Shown here piece by piece: positions 35,045 to 44,454 of a stretch of DNA of 64,000 bases. The translations under genes and the position numbers were made by a program. Each line of letters starts with the position of its first letter. Positions within the stretch are counted from its first letter, which is position 1. Below the pieces are notes generated by a model that was not told the origin of the DNA, did not search any database, and saw nothing but the letters and a program-made list of their open reading frames with translations. The DNA lies in contig JACREZ010000038.1 in assembly GCA_016212665.1 (NCBI GenBank), forward strand, positions 28,649-92,648, given 5' to 3'. The DNA comes from Ignavibacteriota bacterium (GTDB lineage: Bacteria > Bacteroidota > Ignavibacteria > UBA10030 > SZUA-254).

Positions 35045-36139
35045 GATAACAGCAACAATAATTCCCAACAGAAGAATGATGACGGGTTCAATAATAGAAG
35101 ACAATGTTTCCATCTTGCTATCAAGTTCTTTCTCATAGTATTCTGCAACTCGTAAGAGCATAGCGTCTAGTTCGCTTGTTTCTTCTCCTACAGCTATCAT
35201 TTGAGCAACCATTGGGGGGAATATCTTCGATTTAATGAGTGGTCCAGCGACAGTGTTTCCTTGCTGTACGTGCTTGTTAATTAATTCAATTTCCTTTTGC
35301 ATTTCTTCATGTGGTAGAATCCTTCTTGTAACATTGAGCGCTTCGATGAGTGAAACTTGAGCGTGCAATAGTGTTCCCAATGTTCGACAAAATCTTGCTA
35401 TATGATTATTCGTGAACATCTCTCCAATATACGGCAGCCTCATCAATAATCGTTCAAATATACGATACGTCCTTGGCGATTTGAGCGTGCCCCAAGATAG
35501 TATGACGATTACCATGAACAGACCTATCACTTTCATTCCATGTTCAGTTACGATCGCGCTCAACCAAAGCACCGCCTGAGTGGTAGCAGGTAGTTCAACT
35601 TGAATGCTTTTGTACATTTCAGCAAATGTTGGAACAATAAAAACAAGTAAAACAATAACAGCAAGAACTGCTACTGATATTACAACGGAGGGATACATCA
35701 TCGCTTGTCGAAATTTTCTCTTGAGGTTTGCGACCTTTTCTAGATAGAGCGCAAGATATGAAAGAACCTCCCCCAAACGCCCGCTTTCTTGTCCCACTTC
35801 AGCAGTGATAGAGAAAAGTGATTCAAATATATGATGTTGTTCTTGAAATGCTTTCGATAACGATGCCCCCTTCTGAATTTCTTTTGCAATGGATTCGATA
35901 CAGTTCTTCATTTTTTGATTTTGTTCCTGCTCAGCAAGAACATTTAACGCTCGATGAAGCGGGACGCGAGCCTGTATGAGAACCGCAAGTTGAGTACAAA
36001 ATCGAGCCCTCTGCGTATCAGTAATCCGTTGAAAAATGTCACCAAAAATATCTTTGTTATCATTTTTACTTACCTCGCGATGTCGCTTTGACCTTGCAGA
36101 GGAATGAAGTTCTCTTCGTATATCTACACTCAAAGACAT
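34991..36139 (-). CDS. gspF: Type II secretion/type IV pilus inner-membrane platform protein (GspF/PilC)
   Basis: 382 residues with the duplicated GspF domain: first FCTQLAVLIQARVPLHRALNVLAEQ ... SLFSITAEVGQESGRLGEVLSYLA, then TM segment (VVISVAVLAVIVLLVFIVPTF), second copy FCRTLGTLLHAQVSLIEALN ... VAQMIAVGEETSELDAML and a final TM (IILLLGIIVAVILVSMYLPMF). The platform transmits force from the GspE ATPase to the growing pseudopilus. It is the last gene of the operon; its 3' end abuts the truncated IS. Confidence 0.93.
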   Translation of the reverse strand: MSLSVDIRRELHSSARSKRHREVSKNDNKDIFGDIFQRITDTQRARFCTQLAVLIQARVPLHRALNVLAEQEQNQKMKNCIESIAKEIQKGASLSKAFQEQHHIFESLFSITAEVGQESGRLGEVLSYLALYLEKVANLKRKFRQAMMYPSVVISVAVLAVIVLLVFIVPTFAEMYKSIQVELPATTQAVLWLSAIVTEHGMKVIGLFMVIVILSWGTLKSPRTYRIFERLLMRLPYIGEMFTNNHIARFCRTLGTLLHAQVSLIEALNVTRRILPHEEMQKEIELINKHVQQGNTVAGPLIKSKIFPPMVAQMIAVGEETSELDAMLLRVAEYYEKELDSKMETLSSIIEPVIILLLGIIVAVILVSMYLPMFDVVNMVGG

Positions 36140-36655
36140 TTAATTGAAGCCCTTTTTCGAGGCTACAAAAAGCTGTTTGCTGCTCATCGGCACATCTACA
36201 GTAACGGTTGCCTGATACACTTGCGATTTCATGTTTCCCGAAATTTTAATCGTAAGTAACATCGTCTGAGAAATCGAGTCAGAATTATCGTTTTCTCTTC
36301 CGATAATCATTTCGAGGTTAACATTCTCGGGTTTTGATAATAGAATATCGTTTCGGTGGACATTTTTTCCATCAAAGTGATACGTCACAGATTTATTGTC
36401 TCGAACAAATGAAAGAGTTGAATCAGTAACATAGTTCAATTCACTACATCGCATAATGTCAAAAGATACAATTGCTAACGTTCTTTGAACTGATTCCTTT
36501 AACTGATTTCTTTTTGACCAACCCCCAACTGATTTGGATGCTGATACATAGATTGATATCCCAAAGCTGAACAAGAGTGAACTAACAATGAGAACAACCA
36601 AGAGTTCCTGTGTTGTGTACCCTTCCTCTCTTAACATGAACATAAGCGGCTTCAT
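36140..36655 (-). CDS. Minor pseudopilin (GspJ/GspI-like)
   Basis: 171 residues. Type III signal peptide LREEG|YTTQELLVVLIVSSLLF with Gly at -1 and Glu at +5, followed by a soluble beta-rich domain (SVTYHFDGKNVHRNDILL). One nucleotide separates it from gspF. It would be processed by the prepilin peptidase encoded at 44.4-45.3 kb. I cannot assign it firmly to H, I or J. Confidence 0.75.
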   Translation of the reverse strand: MKPLMFMLREEGYTTQELLVVLIVSSLLFSFGISIYVSASKSVGGWSKRNQLKESVQRTLAIVSFDIMRCSELNYVTDSTLSFVRDNKSVTYHFDGKNVHRNDILLSKPENVNLEMIIGRENDNSDSISQTMLLTIKISGNMKSQVYQATVTVDVPMSSKQLFVASKKGFN

Positions 36656-37014
36656 TGATATATCAATACCGATTTGTTCAGAGTAACAAGAACCGTTTCA
36701 GGCTTCTTTTGCCATCGAACACTTACTTCGACTTCAAAAAGGTTTTCAGCGTAGTTGGTCTTTCGCTCTATAAGATATCCTTCAGCCTGAAACATTTCTT
36801 CCTTGTATATCCGATAAGTGATTGTACGATTCAATTCAGATTGTGCAAGAGCGAAGGCAATGTTTTTTCGTTCTGTAAAATTATTGAGCATGAAATTGTT
36901 CACAGTTATCCAAATCGGAATAAGAACAGAAACAAATAGTGCCATCGCTACGACTGTTTCTAACAATGTGTATCCTTCCTCGTCGTTCTTGCAGTAGTAT
37001 CGTTTCATAACCAT
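36652..37014 (-). CDS. Minor pseudopilin (GspI/PilV-like)
   Basis: 120 residues with prepilin leader CKNDEEG|YTLLETVVAMALF (Glu+5) and a short C-terminal domain (ALAQSELNRTITYRIYKEE), similar in size to GspI. It overlaps the following pseudopilin gene by 4 nt (ATGA) and the preceding gene by 10 nt. Confidence 0.75.
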   Translation of the reverse strand: MVMKRYYCKNDEEGYTLLETVVAMALFVSVLIPIWITVNNFMLNNFTERKNIAFALAQSELNRTITYRIYKEEMFQAEGYLIERKTNYAENLFEVEVSVRWQKKPETVLVTLNKSVLIYQ

Positions 37015-38387
37015 TCTAAAACCGATAGTCTGGCTTGGTTTGTGAAACCGGAAGGCAATAAATATCCCGTTGGCAAATTAGTTCTGTCAATCGTTCCTCC
37101 TCTCAACCAACCATAGTATGTTGTAGGAGATTCATAAAAGTAAAAATCTTTTGTCACAACAGTACCATTGATTGTCCCATCAAATGTTACCTTGTTATCT
37201 GAAAAGACAGTTCCAATAATTGTTGCACCTTCTTCTATAATGATAATACGTTCTGGCTGCTCGATATTATTTCTTGAAATTAATGCAATCATTCCTTCTA
37301 CCTTTGAACCACTTTTGAGTTTTATTTCTTGTTTTTCTAACGGAAAAGAACTTAGGGGGGTGGAAAACACAACTGAAGGATATGTTAAAAAAGCGTCACT
37401 TTCTATATGAATTACAGGCGATATGAACTGTCCCGAAACTGTTTTACTTGTTGCAATCGTGATTGAATCTTTACTGAAAAGAATACCCTGCTGCACGAAT
37501 GTTTGCTCACGAACATCTATTCTCTTAGCGGCAATAATCGTTATCAATCCTTCCAGTACTGTAATTCCTGCCAAAGAAACATTCCCTTCCACTATTATAT
37601 AGAGAGGAATATCCCTTCGCTGTATCTTGGCATTGAGGTGTGCATCTCCTTTAACAAATACATAGTTAATAGAATCGGGAATTGTTTTTGAACGAATTTC
37701 TGCTTCCTGCACAAACACCATTGCTTGATGCTGATTTATTTGAGCCTCGTGTCGTAAAAGTTTTTCATAGAAAGTAATCTGTTGCTCAAACGGAAAAGAA
37801 TGAAAAATCGGAAAGTCCGGGTTTAGTTCTCTAGAAATTTTTCCACTGACGGGAATTTTGATTGGCGAGGTTCTATTTCTGAGATTCCCCACCGTAACAC
37901 CCGATTGTCCTACGATAACATCTCCCGTGACCGACGATGTACCGGAAAAGACAAGTTGATGATTTCTATTTCCGAAAACTAATGCGTTGTCAAAAACAGA
38001 CGAAGGAATATCGGCTACAAATGCAGAACGCATAACCTCAGATTTCCTAAATTTTCCACGCGATTGAACAAGTAAAAAAACTCCCCATGGTTTTATTTCT
38101 ACCATTGTTTTACTACTATCAGGAAAAATAATGTTCAGTGGTGATTGATTCAGAGATGTCTCAATCGCATCCTGATTCTCGCAACTTGCTAAGACTTTTG
38201 CAATCCCACTTTCGGCTGCGTAGAGCGCTTTCACCTGAGCAATATCTCGCAGTACCATTTGATTTTTAAAATATTGAATGCTGATAACTGAACCTGCAAT
38301 GAATGAAAGAATAACAAGCAAGAGTAACATTGAGGCTAAGGCATAACCATCTTCAGAATCCTTGATGAGAATCTTAGAGAAGAGCAT
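37005..38387 (-). CDS. GspK/PilX-like pseudopilin with long surface domain
   Basis: 460 residues. Prepilin-like N terminus SEDG|YALASMLLLLVILSF in which the +5 residue is not Glu, a hallmark of the tip pseudopilin GspK. QVKALYAAESGIAKVL is the usual start of the GspK/PilX domain. The remaining 350 residues are beta-rich with repeated short strands (SVTGDVIVGQSGVTVGNL, GSKVEGMIALISRNN, EGATIIGTVFSDNKVTF), suggesting a beta-helix-like head, longer than typical GspK. Probably the tip subunit of the complex. Confidence 0.7.
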   Translation of the reverse strand: MLFSKILIKDSEDGYALASMLLLLVILSFIAGSVISIQYFKNQMVLRDIAQVKALYAAESGIAKVLASCENQDAIETSLNQSPLNIIFPDSSKTMVEIKPWGVFLLVQSRGKFRKSEVMRSAFVADIPSSVFDNALVFGNRNHQLVFSGTSSVTGDVIVGQSGVTVGNLRNRTSPIKIPVSGKISRELNPDFPIFHSFPFEQQITFYEKLLRHEAQINQHQAMVFVQEAEIRSKTIPDSINYVFVKGDAHLNAKIQRRDIPLYIIVEGNVSLAGITVLEGLITIIAAKRIDVREQTFVQQGILFSKDSITIATSKTVSGQFISPVIHIESDAFLTYPSVVFSTPLSSFPLEKQEIKLKSGSKVEGMIALISRNNIEQPERIIIIEEGATIIGTVFSDNKVTFDGTINGTVVTKDFYFYESPTTYYGWLRGGTIDRTNLPTGYLLPSGFTNQARLSVLEWL

Positions 38388-38396
38388 TACCGTATA

Positions 38397-38873
38397 TCAT
38401 TTGCTTACCGTTTCCAACGTCCAGTCCACTGTTTTCTTTTGATAAGAAAATGAAATACTGTTGGACTGTATCTTCAGCACTTTCATTCCTCGGAGTGTAT
38501 CGCCTTCATGAAGAAAAGCAACAGCGCCATCATTCGTTTCAAGTGTTGCAACTTTGTTTGCGGTGTTGATAAGGATTCCCGTTAATTTCATAGGGGGAGG
38601 AACCCACTCTGGGACTATCGCTTTTGGAACAATCATTCTTTTGCTGGTATCCCTTCTGACAGCAATTTGCCTTCTTTGAAATGGGTCTCTCACATCATCC
38701 TGATAAACATATTTGATTGATGCTGAATCAATAATGTTTTTCTGAACAGCGACAACTTCACCTTCGTTACTCTCCGCATTTTCGCCTAACGATTGTACAA
38801 CCTGAACAGTAATCATTCCCCAGATGACAATTAAAATCACAAAAAGTAGTAACCGTATTATTTTCGTATTCAT
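38397..38873 (-). CDS. GspC/PilP-like periplasmic linker protein
   Basis: 158 residues: one N-terminal TM (LLLFVILIVIWGMITVQVV), then a DPFQRRQ motif as in PilP and a small beta domain (MKLTGILINTANKVATLETN, GDTLRGMKVLKIQSNSISF) like the homology region of GspC/PilP that contacts the secretin. Six nucleotides from the PilO-like gene. Confidence 0.65.
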   Translation of the reverse strand: MNTKIIRLLLFVILIVIWGMITVQVVQSLGENAESNEGEVVAVQKNIIDSASIKYVYQDDVRDPFQRRQIAVRRDTSKRMIVPKAIVPEWVPPPMKLTGILINTANKVATLETNDGAVAFLHEGDTLRGMKVLKIQSNSISFSYQKKTVDWTLETVSK

Positions 38874-38879
38874 AGCGCG

Positions 38880-39407
38880 CTAACCACCCGATACATTTGT
38901 CATCGTACCCTCGACCGAAACTTGGATTTGCTTTCTTCCCTCTTTTGAAGTTTCCAACACAAGTTTTTTTATTTTCACATGCAATTCACCTGATTCTACT
39001 TTGTTGATAAACTTTCCGGTTTGATGAAAGTCGCCAGCAAAGCGTAAAGCAAATCCTATTTCTTTTAACTCACTCGCTTCTTTTGATTCTTGTGGAATAA
39101 TAGATTCAAAACGTATTCCTGCCCAGGCTGCTTTATCTCCAAGGTACAAAAGTAATCCTGTTTGATTTCGTTCATAATTGTTCGAACCCTCACGCAGTGA
39201 ACCAAGCAAAGCGTTCTTTCTTGCTAGCAGATTTTGTTTCCGCAGTTGCAATTCATCTATGGTGAAAATAGTTTTTTCATGGTCAAGATAGTTTTGATAC
39301 ACTTGAAAAATGCTTTCCCACCGAGTCGTTACTTCCGTTGTAAGAAGATACAGAAAGCAAAGAAGTGTTGCGCCAATGAAAAAGCGATATTTCTTTTTCC
39401 CATTCAT
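38880..39407 (-). CDS. PilO/GspM-like inner-membrane protein
   Basis: 175 residues: short cytoplasmic start, one TM (FFIGATLLCFLYLLTTEV), coiled coil (ELQLRKQNLLARKNALLGSL) and a ferredoxin-like C-terminal domain (GFALRFAGDFHQTGKFINKV). This topology and position after the PilM/N-like gene match PilO or GspM. Sequence identity alone would be weak. Confidence 0.65.
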   Translation of the reverse strand: MNGKKKYRFFIGATLLCFLYLLTTEVTTRWESIFQVYQNYLDHEKTIFTIDELQLRKQNLLARKNALLGSLREGSNNYERNQTGLLLYLGDKAAWAGIRFESIIPQESKEASELKEIGFALRFAGDFHQTGKFINKVESGELHVKIKKLVLETSKEGRKQIQVSVEGTMTNVSGG

Positions 39408-39414
39408 ATTGAAA

Positions 39415-40845
39415 TCAGTTTCTTGACTTCCCTCTTATACTAAAAGTCAGCGCTGATTTCGAATCATTACTGACAGACATAAAGCGTTCTTCTTGTATTC
39501 CATACCCTGAACGAACTAATTGTGCATCATTACATATCCTGGCACTTTGAAGTTGTTTGAGAAATAGAGCAATTTGTTGATGAGATAATGAACTACCTTC
39601 TATTAACAGAGTATTCTCATTATTCTTCGATTCCACGGTGAGTTTATTTAGAACTATTTCATCAGGTAAAGCGGAAGCAATATTGTGAAGAAGTTTTGCA
39701 TACTCGGTTCTAACATTATTTTTTGTACCTATTCCTAATTGCTTCTCAAGAACTCTCACTTGCCGCTGTAAGCCTGCAACTTCAGCATATAACGGACTCG
39801 TTAGCGCCCGTTGTTCTTCCCCGTCTTCAATCTTTTGTTCTATTGCTATTGTTGCAATCATAGGAATTGATAACAACACAAAAAGAATCAAGCTACAGGC
39901 AAAAACAACTCTGTGTGTCAGCGTTTTATAGACACTTGTTGTAGTTTGTTCTTGTTTGATTGAACTAAGAAAATTAACCGGACTGAGTTCTGGTAAAAAT
40001 CCTTTGATTGCCAATCCTACTGCGAGGGAATATTCAGAAGAAATGGAAAACGGCTGAAAGATTTTCCCGTTGTCATTTTGCTGAACCTTCAATAATTCCC
40101 CGACAAGTATAGTTTGTTCCGGTTCCAATCCAAGTTCCTGTAGAATAGTCGAAATCTCTTCTCGTAAGTTACCCGCATTATGTATTGGTTGAGAATACAG
40201 AACCCGATAAGTTTCTTCATGACAAGAAAATACTGAGATTGTATTTTCTCCTGCATAGACAATACTCTTCAGAGAATTGACATTCGTGAATACTTGAAAT
40301 GGATGAACCACATCCTCAACGCCGGCACTGATTGAGAGTAATTGAATACCGGCACTCGATAGGATTGTATCCAATTCTTGAACATCTGAGTTTCTCACAA
40401 AAGAAATGTTAACATCAACACCTACATTGGTTTCTTCAAGAAGATGATAATCAAATGAAACTTGCTGAAGTGGAAGTGGCAGTTTGAGCAGTTGCTCATA
40501 ATTATCGCGAATCCAACCATCTATATCTTCTGTTTCCGATGGAAGAATCGTTCTGACAGTTTTCACTCCCGTTGATTGAAGCGTTGTTACAGCATATTTG
40601 GTCTTAATGTTGTGTTGCTTAAGAAATGTAGAGAACAGAGAGGCTTTGTCTTTTACAGATTGTTCTTCTGTAAATTCAATAGTTCCAAACGCATGTATTT
40701 TGTATCCGCCAACATTCTTGGTAAAAAAATTACTCGCTTTTGCTAATTCAACAACTCTTGCTCTGGTTGCTGTTATATCAATCCCAAGTATTCTCGTTAT
40801 GCCGGCAAGACGTTGAATCCTGCCCGGGTCTAATTTCCAAACCAT
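39415..40845 (-). CDS. PilM-PilN / GspL-like assembly protein
   Basis: 476 residues. The N-terminal ~300 residues have an actin-like PilM/GspL fold (ILGIDITATRARVVEL, VSFDYHLLEE, SIVYAGENTISVF, SEYSLAVGLAIKG). Then one TM (VVFACSLILFVLLSIPMIA) and a C-terminal PilN-like domain with coiled coil (LQRQVRVLEKQLG, SALPDEIVLNKLTVES, QQIALFLKQLQ). The single chain thus covers what PilM and PilN do separately in type IV pili, as GspL does in type II systems. Confidence 0.8.
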   Translation of the reverse strand: MVWKLDPGRIQRLAGITRILGIDITATRARVVELAKASNFFTKNVGGYKIHAFGTIEFTEEQSVKDKASLFSTFLKQHNIKTKYAVTTLQSTGVKTVRTILPSETEDIDGWIRDNYEQLLKLPLPLQQVSFDYHLLEETNVGVDVNISFVRNSDVQELDTILSSAGIQLLSISAGVEDVVHPFQVFTNVNSLKSIVYAGENTISVFSCHEETYRVLYSQPIHNAGNLREEISTILQELGLEPEQTILVGELLKVQQNDNGKIFQPFSISSEYSLAVGLAIKGFLPELSPVNFLSSIKQEQTTTSVYKTLTHRVVFACSLILFVLLSIPMIATIAIEQKIEDGEEQRALTSPLYAEVAGLQRQVRVLEKQLGIGTKNNVRTEYAKLLHNIASALPDEIVLNKLTVESKNNENTLLIEGSSLSHQQIALFLKQLQSARICNDAQLVRSGYGIQEERFMSVSNDSKSALTFSIRGKSRN

Positions 40846-40851
40846 AATTCC

Positions 40852-42936
40852 TCAATTACCATGTTCCGGTAACGAGACATTTTGAAACGCCTCACCAAAC
40901 GAAATATGTGGAGTTACATAAATTATCAATTCGGTCTTATGATTTGATTTTGTTGTCGAAGAAAACAAATCGCCCAACAAAGGAATAGAGCCGAGAATGG
41001 GAACCTGTGAACGTTGTTCCGTTTCACCTTCTTCTATCAATCCACCTAGCATAATTGTCTCACCATCTTTAACAACCACAGTAGAACTCAATGCACGTCG
41101 GTTGATAGTGGGTGGAACATTGGATGAAAGTTGACCGACCGGAGTACGGAAATCCGGTTTAATATCTACGGTTATCATGCTATCCGCTCCAACGTAGGGA
41201 GTAATTTCTAATTTCACATCAGCCTCAATTGTCTGGAACGTCTGGCTTTCCTGGAACACAACCTGTGTCTGGTCTCGATATGGTGTCGTAGTTTTCAACA
41301 AAAAATATTGTGTTGTACCAATACTGAGACTTGCTTGTTGCCCGTTAACCGTCGCAAGCAACGGGCGCGATTTAATGTTGGCTATTCCGCGTTGCTCTAA
41401 TGCTTTTACTTGCATGTAAAAATCGGCTGGAAGGACACCTAAACTTGCAACGTTAATATCTGTACCAAAGAGATTGACGTGACCTATCTTTTCAAATCTT
41501 CGATTGAGCCAAGGACCTGTCGCCCCACCATTGATTCCCGGAACGAGTGAGCCTGAACGTGCTATCCCCGTCGTATCAGGGCTCCCAAGTAAACCCGCTT
41601 CTATTCCAAACTCACTCCCTTTCGTTCTATCAAAATCAACGACCAATGCTTCAATTAATACCTGAGCTATCGGCTTATCTACTTGCAGGAGAAATTCTTT
41701 CATTTGTTCGATGACATCGCTTGAAGCGATTATTACTAAACCATTATGTTCTTTCACCGCCTTGACCATTGCCTGAGATGAAATTGCCTGTGGAATCATT
41801 TCCATCACTTTATCGGCACGAAGATGTTTGAGTTTAATCAACTTTGTCACCGCTAATGATTTGTTCGCCCGCTCTCCAATGAAGTATGTTCCTTCGGATT
41901 CACGATATGTAAAGTTGGTATTCTTCAACATGAGGTCGAGCGCTTTCGAGAACGGAATGTTTGTTGCACGGATGCTGAGTGTACCGGAAAGTGAATTGTA
42001 AAAGACAACATCAGAATTGCACTGCTTGACAATATCGGATACTACACGGTCAAGCGGAGCGTTGGTAACATCGAGTGAAACAAGAGAATCTTTGACACTT
42101 ACCCAATACGGTCCGGTCGGTTTCTGTTGATTTCCGCTTTGCGTTCCAACAAAGTAATCCATCCTGATGACGATAAATACTCCTTTTTTCTTCTGAACTG
42201 CAAATCCGTTGTTGTTCAACAATTGAGTAAAGCCATTCTCAAATTCAATGTTGTTAAGCGTCCCGGTTATTGTTCCTGTCGTTCCATTCAAGAGAAGAAT
42301 ATTGAACCCGGTTTTTTTCTGGATTTCAAGTACAACGCGTTCCAAATCATCATTCTTCAGTTGAACTGAGAGTAAATGATTATCATACGAAACCGTAGGA
42401 GGTTTCGGTGGCGGTGGTGGTTCCTCTTTCGGCGGTGGTGGCGGTGCGATTTTAAAAATTCCACCTTCGAGGTTGAGAAGAAGATTGTTCTGCTCACACA
42501 AAAACTTGATGGCATCGTACACTCGAACGCTCATCAGAGAAATTGTTACTCGTTTGTTGATTGAGTTATCGAGAAAGATATTCAAGCCATGTTGTATAGA
42601 TAATCCACGAAAAATGTCTCGTATATCAGTATCCTTGAAACTAAGTGTCGTTGTGTCTTTTGCACCGGGAGGAATATCGGTAACATCCGAAACAGATTTT
42701 TCTGAGGTCGTATCTCGTAGTTCGTCATTCGAAAGGCTTTTTTGCTTATTGATAGAATCTGCCTTCGACAACAATTGAGGCGAAGGTACATTGAGATAAC
42801 CGGTTGGAGAAACAATGATGCTGTCTAACTTCCGCTTGACAGTCTCCCGAACAGAATCGCTTTGCTCTTGAGCATGTATATGATAAATGCTCAACGAAAT
42901 TATCAAGGCAATCGAACAAAAATATTTGATGTACAT
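40852..42936 (-). CDS. Secretin (GspD/PilQ family)
   Basis: 694 residues. Signal peptide MYIKYFCSIALIISLSIYHIHAQ. Two STN/N0-like domains (TDIRDIFRGLSIQHGLNIFLD; TNAPLDRVVSDIVKQCNSDVV) are separated by a Pro-rich linker (PPPPPKEEPPPPPKPP near 165-180) and a further N-domain. Then a secretin-type N1 (IKLKHLRADKVMEMIPQAI) and the C-terminal secretin barrel (LIEALVVDFDRTKGSEFGIE ... TVVVKDGETIMLGGLIEE, VPILGSIPLLGDLFSS). It forms the outer-membrane channel of the apparatus. Confidence 0.9.
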   Translation of the reverse strand: MYIKYFCSIALIISLSIYHIHAQEQSDSVRETVKRKLDSIIVSPTGYLNVPSPQLLSKADSINKQKSLSNDELRDTTSEKSVSDVTDIPPGAKDTTTLSFKDTDIRDIFRGLSIQHGLNIFLDNSINKRVTISLMSVRVYDAIKFLCEQNNLLLNLEGGIFKIAPPPPPKEEPPPPPKPPTVSYDNHLLSVQLKNDDLERVVLEIQKKTGFNILLLNGTTGTITGTLNNIEFENGFTQLLNNNGFAVQKKKGVFIVIRMDYFVGTQSGNQQKPTGPYWVSVKDSLVSLDVTNAPLDRVVSDIVKQCNSDVVFYNSLSGTLSIRATNIPFSKALDLMLKNTNFTYRESEGTYFIGERANKSLAVTKLIKLKHLRADKVMEMIPQAISSQAMVKAVKEHNGLVIIASSDVIEQMKEFLLQVDKPIAQVLIEALVVDFDRTKGSEFGIEAGLLGSPDTTGIARSGSLVPGINGGATGPWLNRRFEKIGHVNLFGTDINVASLGVLPADFYMQVKALEQRGIANIKSRPLLATVNGQQASLSIGTTQYFLLKTTTPYRDQTQVVFQESQTFQTIEADVKLEITPYVGADSMITVDIKPDFRTPVGQLSSNVPPTINRRALSSTVVVKDGETIMLGGLIEEGETEQRSQVPILGSIPLLGDLFSSTTKSNHKTELIIYVTPHISFGEAFQNVSLPEHGN

Positions 42937-42963
42937 AGTATGGTTTTCTTTCTTCCGAACAGA

Positions 42964-44454
42964 TTATATCATAGTCTCTCGTAATACTTCATCAAGAGAG
43001 GTTTCACCCCGTTCAGATTTTCTCAACGCGGCATCTCGCAAAGTTAACATGCCCGATTCCTGCACTTTTAATCGCAACGAAGAAGTCTGCATTCCTTGTC
43101 CAATCATGTCACTCAATCCATTGTGGATGGGGAGAACTTCATACACAGCGGTTCTTCCTCGATAGCCAACATGATTACACAATGGACAACCCTTCGGTCC
43201 AAACCATTGCGATTCTCTTCTATTCGATTTCGTGAGTAGTTCTTCTAGTTGTTCGCTCTTGGGTTGCATCGGAGATTTACATTCAGGACAAAGTTTTCTG
43301 AGCAGCCGCTGAGCGAGAATCATTTTCACAGAAGATGCAACAAGAAACGGTTCGATTCCCATGTCAATCAAACGGGTAATTGCCGAGACAGCATCGTTTG
43401 TATGAAGCGTCGAAAGCACAAGATGTCCGGTCAACGCCGCACGAATTGCAATTTCAGCCGTTTCAGAATCTCGTATTTCCCCAAGCATGATGATGTTCGG
43501 GTCCTGTCGAAGAATTGCACGCAATGCTGCTGCAAATGTTACTCCAATATCGCTCCGCACGTGTGTTTGATTGATACCTTGAAGATTGTACTCTATCGGG
43601 TCTTCGATTGTGGTGATGTTAACATCCGGTTTGTTGATATAATTAAGAGCCGCGTAGAGTGTTGTCGTTTTACCACTACCGGTTGGTCCGGTAACCAAAA
43701 TCATTCCGTATGGCAGCCGTATTGTTCGCTGGAATAATTTCAATTCTTTTTCTTCAAACCCTAATTGCGCAAGGTCAAGTTGTACCTGCGACTTATCAAG
43801 AATGCGAAGAACAACCTTCTCACCGAAATCTGTCGGCAATGTTGATACACGGATATCTATGACTCTCTCACCGTTGTTCACCCTGATTCTCCCGTCCTGC
43901 GGTCTGCGCTTCTCTGCAATGTCGAGGTCTGCCATGATTTTAAGACGGGAAATAAGCGGCTTTGCTTTTTCCAACGATGGATGTAACACTTCGTGCAGAA
44001 CACCATCGAGCCTATATCGGACACGAAACGAACGTTCGTACGGTTCAATGTGAATATCGCTCGCTCCCATTTGAATCGCATCAGAAATGATTCTGTTCAC
44101 AAGCCCGACTACCGACTCATCAGAATCTGCTTCAAGTTTTCGTTCCGTCTCTTTGACCGAAATGAAGTCCGTCCGTTTGGCAAGCGAAGTTTTGCGTGCT
44201 TCTACATCGGTGACTCCGTAACAACGATGTATTGCTGTTACTAATTTCTCGGAAGGAACAAGTTCTTTCTTAATTTTTTTCCCGGTAAGAAATGCAAGGT
44301 CGTTGATGATTTCCTTCGCATGATTCTCCAGCAGAGCAACAGTTAAACTTCCGTTCTCTGTCAACAACGGGAGAACAGAAAACTCCAAAGCAGTATTCTT
44401 TGGAATCAGGTTGAGCGTCTCTTGCGGAATCGTTATTGCATCAAGGTCAACCAT
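42964..44454 (-). CDS. gspE: Type II secretion/type IV pilus assembly ATPase (GspE/PilB)
   Basis: About 496 residues from the ATG at 44454 (MVDLDAITIPQETLN), preferred because an upstream ATG at 44565 would place 37 repeat-derived residues (FFGRRAKSEITVRF) on the protein and overlap the peptidase gene by over 130 nt. It has the GspE N-terminal domain, ASDIHIEPYE, Walker A GPTGSGKTTTLYAAL, Asp box TTIEDPIEYN, Walker B IIMLGEIRDSETAEIAIRAALTGHLVLSTLHTNDA and a tetra-Cys zinc site (CPECKSP, CPLCNHVG). It powers assembly of the pseudopilus or pilus. Confidence 0.94.
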   Translation of the reverse strand: MVDLDAITIPQETLNLIPKNTALEFSVLPLLTENGSLTVALLENHAKEIINDLAFLTGKKIKKELVPSEKLVTAIHRCYGVTDVEARKTSLAKRTDFISVKETERKLEADSDESVVGLVNRIISDAIQMGASDIHIEPYERSFRVRYRLDGVLHEVLHPSLEKAKPLISRLKIMADLDIAEKRRPQDGRIRVNNGERVIDIRVSTLPTDFGEKVVLRILDKSQVQLDLAQLGFEEKELKLFQRTIRLPYGMILVTGPTGSGKTTTLYAALNYINKPDVNITTIEDPIEYNLQGINQTHVRSDIGVTFAAALRAILRQDPNIIMLGEIRDSETAEIAIRAALTGHLVLSTLHTNDAVSAITRLIDMGIEPFLVASSVKMILAQRLLRKLCPECKSPMQPKSEQLEELLTKSNRRESQWFGPKGCPLCNHVGYRGRTAVYEVLPIHNGLSDMIGQGMQTSSLRLKVQESGMLTLRDAALRKSERGETSLDEVLRETMI